DNA from: Rhodospirillaceae bacterium UBA3470
GTDB lineage: Bacteria; Pseudomonadota; Alphaproteobacteria; Rhodospirillales; Casp-alpha2
Assembly: GCA_002378125.1 (NCBI GenBank)
Contig: DFRF01000235.1
Location: 1-10,955, forward strand
DNA: 10,955 nt
Reading direction: 5' to 3'
The first letter of the stretch is position 1. Every line of letters begins with the position of its first letter. A program made the translations under genes and the position numbers. Below the pieces are notes generated by a model, which was not told where the DNA came from, made no database searches, and saw only the letters and a list, made by a program, of their open reading frames with translations. Below are positions 1-7,097 of the stretch, piece after piece.

Positions 1-790
1 GGACAAACCGTTCGGCGTCGATATCCTGTTCGCCGAGGTTTCCGGCGACGACGCGACGACAACTGGATATACGCGCCAAGTGGAAGATCACATCGCCGTT
101 ACATTCGAAGAAGGCGCCCACGTCCTTGTCTCTGGTCTCGGCAATCCGGGCCGCATCGTCCCCGATGCGCATGCGCGTGGTATGACGGTCATGTCGCTTG
201 TTGGCAACGTTCGTCAGGCAAAGGCTGTGGAGGCCGCCGGCGTCGACGTTGTTATTGCCTCCGGTCATGAGGGTGGCGGCCACGTGGGCCGGGTTGGCAC
301 GGTTGCGCTAATTCCCAAAGTGGTGGACAGCGTCAATATCCCCGTTTTGGCCGCTGGTGGCTTGGCCGACGGACGCGGTCTGGTTGCGGCCATGGCCATG
401 GGCGCCCAAGGAGTATGGATGGGAACCCGCTTCATCGCCACCCAGGAGGCTCGCGGCCATGAAAACTATAAGCGTAAGATCGTTGAAATAGATGAGGACG
501 GGACTGTTGTTACCCGCGCTCATTCAGGAAAACCGAACAGGATGATCCGTAACGAGTTTACGGATAACTGGGTCGGCCGGGAAAGCGAGATCAAACCTTT
601 CCCCCAACAGCTCCGTGACGTCGGTGAGGACCGTTCCTATCGAGGCCGTATTAAAGGTGATACGGAGGGTGGCGTGCTGCCAGCGGGCCAAGGATCGGGT
701 CTCATCGTGTCCGTTCCGCCAGCCGGCGAGGTAGTTACCGATATCGTTCAGGAAGCAAGAACCTTGTTGGCGTCATGGGACCGCTTCTGA
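1..790 (+). CDS. Nitronate monooxygenase-like flavoprotein (NMO/2-nitropropane dioxygenase family), 5' end missing
   Basis: The frame is open from base 2 to the TGA at 788-790, so the gene begins upstream of the window; the GTG at 80 is an internal Val. The family is FMN-dependent TIM-barrel enzymes that oxidise alkyl nitronates, with some members acting as enoyl reductases. Visible marks are the motif ASGHEGGGHVG, which carries the family's catalytic His region, followed by IPVLAAGGLADGRG and GAQGVWMGTRF, the phosphate-binding end of the FMN site. The C-terminal part (KPNRMIRNEFTDNW onward) is the usual small second domain. About 262 codons are present, so roughly the first fifth to quarter is missing. 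The MFS gene starts 22 nt downstream on the same strand, suggesting co-transcription. The family is well supported. The substrate is not, since many catabolic paralogues are misnamed nitropropane dioxygenase. Confidence 0.9.
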   Translation, partial: DKPFGVDILFAEVSGDDATTTGYTRQVEDHIAVTFEEGAHVLVSGLGNPGRIVPDAHARGMTVMSLVGNVRQAKAVEAAGVDVVIASGHEGGGHVGRVGTVALIPKVVDSVNIPVLAAGGLADGRGLVAAMAMGAQGVWMGTRFIATQEARGHENYKRKIVEIDEDGTVVTRAHSGKPNRMIRNEFTDNWVGRESEIKPFPQQLRDVGEDRSYRGRIKGDTEGGVLPAGQGSGLIVSVPPAGEVVTDIVQEARTLLASWDRF

Positions 791-812
791 AATCCCGATC
801 CAATGACCTCCT

Positions 813-2063
813 ATGAACGCGTTCCACGCTCCTATTAAGACCGGATTTGGAGCCATTATGATGATGGCGGCCCTTTTTGGCATGGCTCTGACCAATCTGT
901 TCGTGCGCTCGTCAATGGGCGTGTTAGCGCCGGAATTAGCTGCGGACTTGGATCTTTCGCCCTTTATTTTGGGTGCGATCGCATCCGCATTCTTTTTTGC
1001 TTACGCTCTGTTTCAAATACCCGGCGGCATGCTACTTGACCGGTTTGGGCCCCGGCGCGTGATCGTCGGGCTGTTTCTGTTAACCGCGATCGGCACGATG
1101 GCTTTTTCCTTCGCGCCAAACGGCATTACCATGCTGATCGCGCGGATAATCATGGGCATCGGATGTGCGGCTATATTTTCTGGCGCGTTCATACTCATCA
1201 CTCGTTTCTACCCGCCAGACCGCCTAACCAGCGTTGCTGGCAGCATGAACAGTTTCGCTATGATTGGTATGTTTTTGGCTACGTTTCCATTGGCCTATGT
1301 GGTGACGGCCATTGGATGGCGGGAAGCGTTTACCCTGATCGCCATCGCCGCGTTCGTCCTCTCCGCCTTTGGTGCCGTCGCCATCCGTGATTGGCCGGGG
1401 GCACCGCCGGAGACGGAAACATCCCGCGAACATCTCCGACAGATTTTGGATGGTGTCGGCCAAGCCTTGAAAACACGGCATGCATTGAAGATTGCGAGCG
1501 CTGGGATTTCGCTCTCCACGGGTAGCCTGTTTCTCGGCCTGTGGGGTGGCCCTTATCTCAATGACGTGCACAGCTTGACGGAAACAGAACGCGGCGAAGT
1601 CTTGATGTTCATGGCCTTAGCCGGCGTTACTGGACACTTTGCCTTTGGAAAGCTTGCCCGGGCGCTAAATACCCTAAAAGGTATTGTGTTGTTCGGTAGC
1701 GGCCTCGCCGCGGTCGTCATGGCGACCATGGCATTGTGGATCGACCCGTCTCGACTGGTGGTAACGTTGTTGTTTGGGGTGTTGGGGTTTGCCTGTGGCT
1801 TTCCATCGATCCTACTTGCACACGCGCGATCCATCATGCCGGATCGGCTCATGGGACGCGGTATAGCGGTCGTGAATACGGGCATCATGATTTCAATTGC
1901 ATTGATGCAAACGGCCGTTGGCACCATCATCAATTTCAAGGCCGGATCGGATCTGACGCCCGATGCGGAAAGCTACCGCCTGGCCTTTGCGTTCCTGGCA
2001 GTGATGGCAGCTGCGTCGTTCCTCATCTACACCCGTGTTGACGATCGACGGCCGCGCGGCTAA
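813..2063 (+). CDS. MFS transporter, 12 predicted membrane segments
   Basis: A 416-residue hydrophobic protein of normal MFS length with about 12 membrane-spanning stretches. The loop between helices 2 and 3 carries the MFS signature A, GGMLLDRFGPRR (residues 71-82). A long hydrophilic stretch near residues 190-215 matches the central loop between the two six-helix halves. It should be an inner-membrane, proton- or ion-coupled carrier of a small molecule, possibly an organic anion; the sequence alone does not give the substrate. The start is uncertain. ATG 813 has no good ribosome site before it, whereas the in-frame ATG at 858 has GGAG 5 nt upstream (849-852), giving a 401-residue protein that begins just before helix 1. 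It follows the flavoprotein gene by 22 nt and is convergent with the SDR gene. Confidence 0.88.
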   Translation: MNAFHAPIKTGFGAIMMMAALFGMALTNLFVRSSMGVLAPELAADLDLSPFILGAIASAFFFAYALFQIPGGMLLDRFGPRRVIVGLFLLTAIGTMAFSFAPNGITMLIARIIMGIGCAAIFSGAFILITRFYPPDRLTSVAGSMNSFAMIGMFLATFPLAYVVTAIGWREAFTLIAIAAFVLSAFGAVAIRDWPGAPPETETSREHLRQILDGVGQALKTRHALKIASAGISLSTGSLFLGLWGGPYLNDVHSLTETERGEVLMFMALAGVTGHFAFGKLARALNTLKGIVLFGSGLAAVVMATMALWIDPSRLVVTLLFGVLGFACGFPSILLAHARSIMPDRLMGRGIAVVNTGIMISIALMQTAVGTIINFKAGSDLTPDAESYRLAFAFLAVMAAASFLIYTRVDDRRPRG

Positions 2064-2110
2064 GCGAACATTTAAATTGTCAAGTCGGCATGCCTCTGAT
2101 TTCGGCTAAG

Positions 2111-2980
2111 CTATCCGATCTTGAAATAGTCTGGGCGTCCCGTTGGCCAAGGATCGCCCCACATCTGTTGACCGCCATCCACGGTAATCACTTCGCCCGT
2201 GATGAACTTGCCCGACGGCGCAGCCAAATATGCACACGCTTCGGCAATGTCCCAGGCATCGCCGGCATGAAGCATCGGGTTGGCTTCTTCATAACTCGCG
2301 GCTCCCTCCTTCGGATATAGTGAAAAAGCCGATGTTTCACAACAGCCCGGGGCGACGCAATTCACCCGGATATCATGGGGCGCCCATTCCACCGCAATGG
2401 ACTTGGCTAGGTAGATCACTCCGGCGCGCGCGGCTGCCGTATGGGCAATTCCCGGCAGGCCGCGCCATATATCAGCAACGATGTTGATGACGTTGCCAGG
2501 CATGCCGGTGTCGATCCAGCGCCTGGCAGCCGATTGGGTCATATACCATGTCCCATTGAGGTTTGTGTCTATGACCGCCTGCCATCCCTTCGGCTTAAAA
2601 TCGATGGCAGCCTGTGGAAACTGACCGCCAGCGTTGTTGACAAGGATATCGACACCGCCGAATGCAGCCCATGCATCATTCATGAATGTGTTCACGGCCT
2701 CTGGGTCACGGATAGACATAACATGGGTGGATACGCCGCCCCCGAAGGATTTTAAGTAGTCCGTCGCATTTATGAGCTTTTCCTCATTGCGCCCACAAAT
2801 GATTAGGTCGGCCCCCAACTTCGCAAACAACGTGGCGATAGCCTTACCCAATCCGCTGCCGGCGCCAGATACGATGATTTTCTTCCCCGCAAACAGATCG
2901 CTCCGATAAACGCTTTCCAGGTTGCGCAATTCGACGTCCGAATAACCGAACTTCGGGCTCTCATCTGTGCTCGCGCTCAT
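2111..2980 (-). CDS. SDR-family oxidoreductase, enoyl-CoA reductase/AtuG-like type with altered catalytic motif
   Basis: A 289-residue short-chain dehydrogenase/reductase. The cofactor-binding glycine motif is SGAGSGLG (residues 38-45). The NNAG motif is at 115-118, and the Arg after strand 2 (ICGRNEEKL) suggests NADP(H). The end FITGEVITVDGG is the standard SDR C-terminal signature. The classical YxxxK is absent: where YAAAK normally stands the sequence is TAAAR (181-185), and the usual catalytic Ser strand reads INIVAD. From memory, this HT(G/A)AARAGV pattern with a later Lys (here YLAK, 190-193) is seen in peroxisomal trans-2-enoyl-CoA reductase and citronellol-dehydrogenase AtuG-like SDRs, so it is probably a true subfamily and not an inactive enzyme. 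ATG 2980 has GGAGGG about 9 nt upstream. It is divergent from the DUF169 gene and convergent with the MFS gene. The substrate is unknown; an acyl-CoA or terpenoid-type compound is a guess. Confidence 0.9.
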   Translation of the reverse strand: MSASTDESPKFGYSDVELRNLESVYRSDLFAGKKIIVSGAGSGLGKAIATLFAKLGADLIICGRNEEKLINATDYLKSFGGGVSTHVMSIRDPEAVNTFMNDAWAAFGGVDILVNNAGGQFPQAAIDFKPKGWQAVIDTNLNGTWYMTQSAARRWIDTGMPGNVINIVADIWRGLPGIAHTAAARAGVIYLAKSIAVEWAPHDIRVNCVAPGCCETSAFSLYPKEGAASYEEANPMLHAGDAWDIAEACAYLAAPSGKFITGEVITVDGGQQMWGDPWPTGRPDYFKIG

Positions 2981-3058
2981 GACAGTAATCCCTCCGCTGA
3001 CATTGATGTTGTGGTCAATCTATGGCACGTGCGCAGGTCGCGACAATCGGAAGCGTCG

Positions 3059-3086
3059 TTGACCTGTGAAATGGGCGGACTAGGCT
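3059..3086 (+). promoter_or_regulatory. Possible sigma70-type promoter for the DUF169 gene
   Basis: TTGACC at 3059-3064 is a good -35 match, followed after 16 nt by TAGGCT (3081-3086), a weak -10 with 3 of 6 consensus bases. It lies about 40 nt before the ATG at 3128, inside the 147-bp divergent region. This is weak evidence only. Confidence 0.25.
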
Positions 3087-3127
3087 ACACGATTGACTTT
3101 CACGACGATCACGACGGGAGATGATCG

Positions 3128-3940
3128 ATGAATGCGGAGCGCGAAGAAGACACTGCCTACGACACAAGCGCGGAAAATCTGAAAAAATTGGCAGAGCAGT
3201 TGATTTTAATGCTGCGGATCCGTTCCATCCCGATCGGCATGAAGTTGTTCGAGGATGTCGACGAGATGATGAGCATTCCGGGCCTTCGGACACCGACGCA
3301 GGAGTTTCATTTTACCATGTGCCAGTTGGTCGGACAGGTCCGTTCGGCTGGATTCACTCTCGGCATTGTCCATGAAAATACGCGAATGAACTCGAATTGT
3401 GGCGGCATAGTGGGTCTCAATACGCCGGGTGCCTCCTATCTTACCGGGGAGAATATGGACGGGATTTGGTTCGAGAACCGGGAGGCTTCTTTTCAACACC
3501 AGGCTCAGATGACAAGGGTGGAGCCCAAGTATTCAGGATTGTGTGCCGCGCCGCTGCGTTCAGGGCGCCTGAATCCGCCGGAAATCGTGCTATTTTACGC
3601 CAACCCCGCGCAAACCATCCTATTCGTTAATGGTCTGCAGTGGAAGCGCTACAAACGCTACGACATGACCATCACTGGTGAGAGCGCGTGTTCCGACTCT
3701 TGGGGGCGCGCCTTGGCCACTGGCGAAACCTCCATCTCCATTCCCTGTTACGCCGAACGCCGCTATGGCGGCGTTGCCGACGATGAAATGCTTCTGGCCA
3801 TGCCCCCCGACGAATTCGTGCGCGGCATGGAGGGTCTGGCCGGCATCAGCAAGGTGGGACTGCGTTATCCCATTCCCGCCTACGGCACGCAGATGGATCC
3901 AGCCATGGGCATGGGGCACAGCTACCCGGACAAGAAATAA
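3128..3940 (+). CDS. DUF169 family protein of unknown function
   Basis: A 270-residue soluble protein that I assign to the DUF169 family (COG2043-like). The signs are the opening helix followed by IRSIPIGMKLF (residues 31-41), which matches the family's P-V/I-A/G-V/M-K pattern. Then comes a Cys-centred segment FTMCQLVGQVRSAG (C65), followed by a second Cys in SNCGGIVGL (C91). Further Cys lie at 139, 188 and 207. In the family, the second half typically contains a strand such as EIVLFYANPAQTILFVNG and a Cys-rich SIPC element, both seen here. The biochemical role is not established; conserved Cys could mean metal or cofactor binding, which is inference. GGGAG (3116-3120) lies 7 nt before ATG 3128, so the start is well supported. 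The gene is divergent from the SDR and its stop is 7 nt from the convergent ATP12 stop. No signal peptide or membrane segment is visible. Confidence 0.8.
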   Translation: MNAEREEDTAYDTSAENLKKLAEQLILMLRIRSIPIGMKLFEDVDEMMSIPGLRTPTQEFHFTMCQLVGQVRSAGFTLGIVHENTRMNSNCGGIVGLNTPGASYLTGENMDGIWFENREASFQHQAQMTRVEPKYSGLCAAPLRSGRLNPPEIVLFYANPAQTILFVNGLQWKRYKRYDMTITGESACSDSWGRALATGETSISIPCYAERRYGGVADDEMLLAMPPDEFVRGMEGLAGISKVGLRYPIPAYGTQMDPAMGMGHSYPDKK

Positions 3941-3947
3941 CCATGTA

Positions 3948-4658
3948 TCAAGCCTTGCAGAGATCTAGTAACCGGGACGCCTGTTCCGCCTCGGCGCGCA
4001 TGCTGCGGCGGCGCTCCATGGCTTCGCGGTCTTCACCCCAGCGCTCGGCCTGGTAGACTTCGTCCAAGGCCGCTAAGTCTGCCGCTTTTGTCCATGGGAT
4101 ATACAGGCGTGCCACGGCAAGCGCCAATGCCAAAGAGCCAAAAACCTGGGTCATTTGCGCCACGGCGGTGAGCGGGAAATCCTCAAATGCCGCAACCGTC
4201 TGGTTGAGCGCCGCTATGGCGGCGTCATCCTGGGCGACGTGCATGATACCCGTTGTGACCAACAGGGTCGCATCAATGTCGGTCGATAGCCAATTCAGGA
4301 TCGGTTGCCAGGCCTCGGCCTGTTTTTGGACCAGTTCTGGCGGATTATCGGCCCGATAGCACAACAAATCACTGCGTGCGTAGGCCACGGTATCAGCGAC
4401 GATTCCCTTACGATTTGGGGCCACCCGGTCCAGCGCCGTGCACGCCAACTGCATGATTGGCATGGTGGCCGGATCGATGGTATCGGTTTGTGCCGCCCAC
4501 TCCAAGGCGATGGCCTCAGCCAAGGCTGCCGTTGGCAGGCTTAAGACCGCGCCGGAGGGTGTCCGAACAGATCGTCCGTCTAACGCCACTTGAAAAGCGC
4601 CTTCAATAAGAATGGCCGTCACTTCCTTGTAGAAGCGTCGGGCTGTTTGATAGATCAT
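3948..4658 (-). CDS. ATP12-family F1-ATPase assembly chaperone
   Basis: A 236-residue protein matching the ATP12 family over its full length. The start is RRFYKEVTA followed by FQVALDGRSVRTPSG (residues 22-36), then IALEWAAQTDTIDP (50-63) and MPIMQLACTALDRV (66-79). YARSDLLCYRAD (93-104) is the conserved central block, and the C-terminal block is LDEVYQAERWGEDREAMERRR (198-218). ATP12 binds the F1 alpha subunit during ATP synthase assembly. It is known from mitochondria and from alphaproteobacteria, so it is a useful marker of the class. ATG 4658 has AAGG 8 nt upstream. The gene lies last in the minus-strand run, 9 nt after a broken reading frame that in turn follows the HAD gene, and ends tail-to-tail with the DUF169 gene. 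Confidence 0.95.
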   Translation of the reverse strand: MIYQTARRFYKEVTAILIEGAFQVALDGRSVRTPSGAVLSLPTAALAEAIALEWAAQTDTIDPATMPIMQLACTALDRVAPNRKGIVADTVAYARSDLLCYRADNPPELVQKQAEAWQPILNWLSTDIDATLLVTTGIMHVAQDDAAIAALNQTVAAFEDFPLTAVAQMTQVFGSLALALAVARLYIPWTKAADLAALDEVYQAERWGEDREAMERRRSMRAEAEQASRLLDLCKA

Positions 4659-4667
4659 CGACGGGCC

Positions 4668-5035
4668 TTAACTGTCATATAGAATCATAATATCCTTGTA
4701 GATGTCCTCCGCCGGGTTCGCCAGACTGGTCTTCTTCTTGTTGGCTGGCCCTGCACCGCCATACGAACTGGAGGAAACCGACGCCTTATGCGACTTAAAG
4801 CCCACTCAGCGTTGGTTAGGTTGACCCCCTCTATGTAAACCCTTGGGTTCTGGGGGATGGATAGTTTTAGATCACCGTCGATCTTCAACCTGCGTTAGGT
4901 CAATTCCTTAGTCTTTTCAGCGATTGGGATCGTGTATGGGTTCAAATCCAAGCTCATGATATGGACGACATTAACTACTTCGACGGCAATCGGCAGAACG
5001 CCAACCCTGAGCAAAATTTTGACCCATCCGGTCAT
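4668..5035 (-). pseudogene. Broken reading frame between the HAD and ATP12 genes, not recognised
   Basis: This 380-bp gap holds coding-like minus-strand sequence but no intact gene. An ATG at 5035, 3 nt after the HAD stop, opens a 46-codon frame (MTGWVKILLRVGVLPIAVE...) ending in TAA at 4895-4897. The same frame then continues as LKIDGDLKLSIPQNPRVYI and EGVNLTNAE. At about 4805-4815 the protein-like reading moves to another frame: GFKSHKASVSSSSYGG then ANKKKTSLANPAEDIYKDIM, ending in TAA at 4668-4670, 9 nt before the ATP12 ATG. The fit to the operon at both ends suggests one former gene of about 123 codons broken by one stop and one indel. VYIEGVNLTNAE resembles the C-terminal strand of TonB-dependent receptors, but the rest does not follow that pattern. 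Two unrelated tiny ORFs or non-coding spacer are the alternatives. Confidence 0.4.
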
Positions 5036-5038
5036 ATA

Positions 5039-5713
5039 TTATTTCTCCATGAGCTTTTGTAGGAGATCCGGCAACTCTGCATACGTGCGGACTACTGTGC
5101 GCGCCCCAGACCTCTCCAATTCTTGAATTTCATGGTAACCCCAAGCGACACCAATGCCTAATACGCCCGCATTTACAGCCATCTCCATGTCATAGGTGGT
5201 GTCGCCTATCATCACGGTCCCTTGCGGGGATGCACCGGTCTCTTCCATTGCCTTGAACAGCATCGTAGGATTGGGTTTGCCAGGCGCCCGATCGGCCGTC
5301 TGTAGGGTTGTGAACCGCTCCAGAAGGTTATGTTGCTCCAGCGTGTCGACTAGGCCACGATGGGACTTTCCCGTGGCAATACCTAACGTCCAACCGTTGT
5401 CCGATAGCGCGTCAAGAACCTCGACACAACCGTCATAGGGCGGCTCATTAAGGCCTGCGGTTTGGCGTATGTTTTGCCAAGCCGCAATGTAGCCGTCTCG
5501 GAGCCGTTCAAGAACCGGTTCGGACGTACCGGGACGTAACAAAGCAACGGCCTCTTTCAACGGTAGGCCAACAATACGGCGAATGGAAGAATCTTCGGGC
5601 GACGTCAGTTCTTGGCTGTCGAAGGCCGCGCGCATACAGGCAATAATAGAATGTTGGGAATCAACCAACGTACCGTCGCAGTCGAACACGGCGAGGCGCA
5701 ATTGCTCTAACAT
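5039..5713 (-). CDS. HAD-IA family hydrolase, phosphoglycolate phosphatase-like
   Basis: A 224-residue HAD-superfamily hydrolase with all four motifs. Motif I is FDCDGTLVDS (nucleophile D11, acid/base D13) and motif II Thr is in GIATGKS (T114). Motif III Lys is in PGKPNP (K146), and motif IV is IGDTTYDMEMA (D171, D175). Residues 15-95 between motifs I and II form the alpha-helical subclass I cap. It should be a cytosolic, Mg2+-dependent phosphatase of small phosphorylated metabolites. Phosphoglycolate phosphatase or a pyrophosphatase-like PpaX role is possible, but length and motifs do not separate these. ATG 5713 has GGTGAG about 8-9 nt upstream. A TATAAG-like -10 (minus strand, 5748-5753) lies upstream, but with no clear -35. 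It is separated from rluC by a 364-bp stretch with a gene remnant, so it may have its own promoter. Confidence 0.92.
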   Translation of the reverse strand: MLEQLRLAVFDCDGTLVDSQHSIIACMRAAFDSQELTSPEDSSIRRIVGLPLKEAVALLRPGTSEPVLERLRDGYIAAWQNIRQTAGLNEPPYDGCVEVLDALSDNGWTLGIATGKSHRGLVDTLEQHNLLERFTTLQTADRAPGKPNPTMLFKAMEETGASPQGTVMIGDTTYDMEMAVNAGVLGIGVAWGYHEIQELERSGARTVVRTYAELPDLLQKLMEK

Positions 5714-5775
5714 GTCGGATTCTCACCCCATGAATAACGGATACCGACTTATACTAATAATGGAAAATAACAAAA

Positions 5776-6040
5776 AAACGGATCGATTATGCTTGAGGCG
5801 AAAATTTACGTGTTTTTATCGCGCGCCGTCATTATCAAGATAGGCATATTGTCAATGTGATCACGCTAGCTCTTCAGTAAATCCAGGCCATCGACGTTCG
5901 ATAATCCTAAAGCAAGCATAATGACGTCGTTGCTGACTGACCAGAACACTGCATTGGCATCTTTGGGGCATTGGAGAGCATCAACATTAAAGCCCGTTTT
6001 CTAACTGTTAAGCCGGATCAATTCCAAGAATTTTCGCGAT
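5776..6040 (-). pseudogene. Decayed OmpR/PhoB-type response-regulator receiver domain
   Basis: The 364-bp gap between rluC and the HAD gene holds no intact gene, but its minus strand encodes recognisable receiver-domain pieces in order. AKILGIDPA (6037-6011) resembles the first strand and acidic pocket of regulators (ILVIEDDPA type) and is followed at once by TAA. QLENG then shifts by one frame near 5992-5996 into GFNVDALQCPKDANAVFW. DVIMLALGLSNVDGLDLLKS (about 5928-5869) matches the strand usually written DVIxLDLGLPDxDGLDLLK. It carries Ala (codon 5911-5913) where the phospho-acceptor Asp belongs, and is followed by TAG (5866-5868). MPILIMTARD (5847-5818) matches strand 4, followed by TAA. 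IIDPF (5790-5776) may be the remains of the YxxKPF end with the Lys lost. No DNA-binding domain follows. It is non-functional as a regulator. Confidence 0.8.
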
Positions 6041-6077
6041 CTCCAACTAAATCAACCACTTCATTAGAGACTCCCAG

Positions 6078-7097
6078 TCATGCTATTAACCGTGTCAGAT
6101 TTAAGTCGTCGATATCAAGAAACCCTGCCAGTTCCTCTTGTTCCTGGAAGCCCAGAAATTCAAAGTTCTCACGCATGCCACTTGGTAGCGGACATTCGAT
6201 CAGTATGGGCCGACCCGACAGGCTTACCAATTGAATTGCCCGCGCGTGTAGTTGCATTGTCTTGATCTTTGGAAACCCGTCTGGGAAAGCAGCGCTACCG
6301 CCATACTTGCCATCACCGATGATGGGTGTTTTCAGTGCTAACGCCGCATGCGCCCGAAGTTGATGGGTGCGACCGGTCAACGGCTCCATGGCCAGCCAAG
6401 CGGCGCGCCGGCTGGCCCGATCGACGACACGGAAAACGGTTTGGGCTGATTTCCCGTCTTCGGAAGCGACCATTTTCTCACCCTGGCGACCGCTATGCTT
6501 GTCCAGGGCCAGATCGATGACCCCCGCGTCGATGGGCGGCGCGCCGGCCACGACTGCCCAGTAGAGTTTACGGGTTTCTCGCCGCTGAAAGGCCGCCGTC
6601 AACCATTGTGTGGCCTTCCGCGAACGGCCAAGTAACAAAACGCCACTGGTGTCGCGGTCCAACCGATGAACTAGGCGGGGTCTGTCCTTTGCGCCCAATT
6701 TTAATCCGTCCAAAGCACCGTCAATATGAAGGTTCGTCTTGCTGCCACCTTGAACCGCAAGTCCCGACGGCTTATCGATTGCCAATACTTCATCATCCTG
6801 ATACAGCACACGATTCCGTAACTCCAGAGCCAAATGACGCATTGCTTCGTGGACGTGGGGTTTGGCCTTTGGTGGTGGCGTAGTCTCAGGGTCATCCAGG
6901 GGAGGCACGCGAACTTGTTGGCCAATCGCCAGACGTTCGTTGGCTTTCGCCCGACAGCCGTCCAAGCGCACTTGCCCCGTGCGGAGCAGCTTTTGCAGTC
7001 GCCCGTGACTCACGTTTGGGAAATGACGTTTGAACCATTTATCCAGACGGCTACCGTTATCATCGTCAGCGACGGTTATCATCTGCACGGGGCTCAT
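6078..7097 (-). CDS. rluC: RluA-family 23S rRNA pseudouridine synthase, RluC-like
   Basis: A 339-residue enzyme that isomerises uridines to pseudouridine in 23S rRNA; in E. coli RluC acts at 955, 2504 and 2580. An N-terminal S4 RNA-binding domain (SRLDKWFKRHFPNVSHGRLQ onward, about residues 16-64) is followed by the catalytic domain. The catalytic motif is RLVHRLDRDTSGVLLLGRS with the nucleophilic Asp at about D147, and the later motif GRTHQLRAHAA is also present. VLYQDDEVLAIDKPSGLAVQGG marks the start of the fold. The frame is open for 68 more codons upstream, but these lie wholly inside crcB and are unlike the family. I chose ATG 7097, whose ATG overlaps the crcB TGA as ATGA, indicating translational coupling. 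MITV, five codons later, is an alternative. The exact target uridines cannot be read from sequence, and RluD is less likely given the length and S4 spacing. Confidence 0.93.
   Translation of the reverse strand: MSPVQMITVADDDNGSRLDKWFKRHFPNVSHGRLQKLLRTGQVRLDGCRAKANERLAIGQQVRVPPLDDPETTPPPKAKPHVHEAMRHLALELRNRVLYQDDEVLAIDKPSGLAVQGGSKTNLHIDGALDGLKLGAKDRPRLVHRLDRDTSGVLLLGRSRKATQWLTAAFQRRETRKLYWAVVAGAPPIDAGVIDLALDKHSGRQGEKMVASEDGKSAQTVFRVVDRASRRAAWLAMEPLTGRTHQLRAHAALALKTPIIGDGKYGGSAAFPDGFPKIKTMQLHARAIQLVSLSGRPILIECPLPSGMRENFEFLGFQEQEELAGFLDIDDLNLTRLIA

Noticed and set aside
1224..1571. Minus-strand open frame of 115 codons within the MFS gene
   Set aside because: It is a shadow of a well-supported membrane protein and has no recognisable protein features.
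2064..2110. Bidirectional terminator between the convergent MFS and SDR genes
   Set aside because: No stable stem with a T-run was found in the 47 bp; only short imperfect GGC/GCC matches.
4938..4950. GGGTTCAAATCC, resembling a tRNA T-arm on the plus strand
   Set aside because: The bases on either side do not form the five-pair T stem, and no acceptor, D or anticodon arm is found around it.
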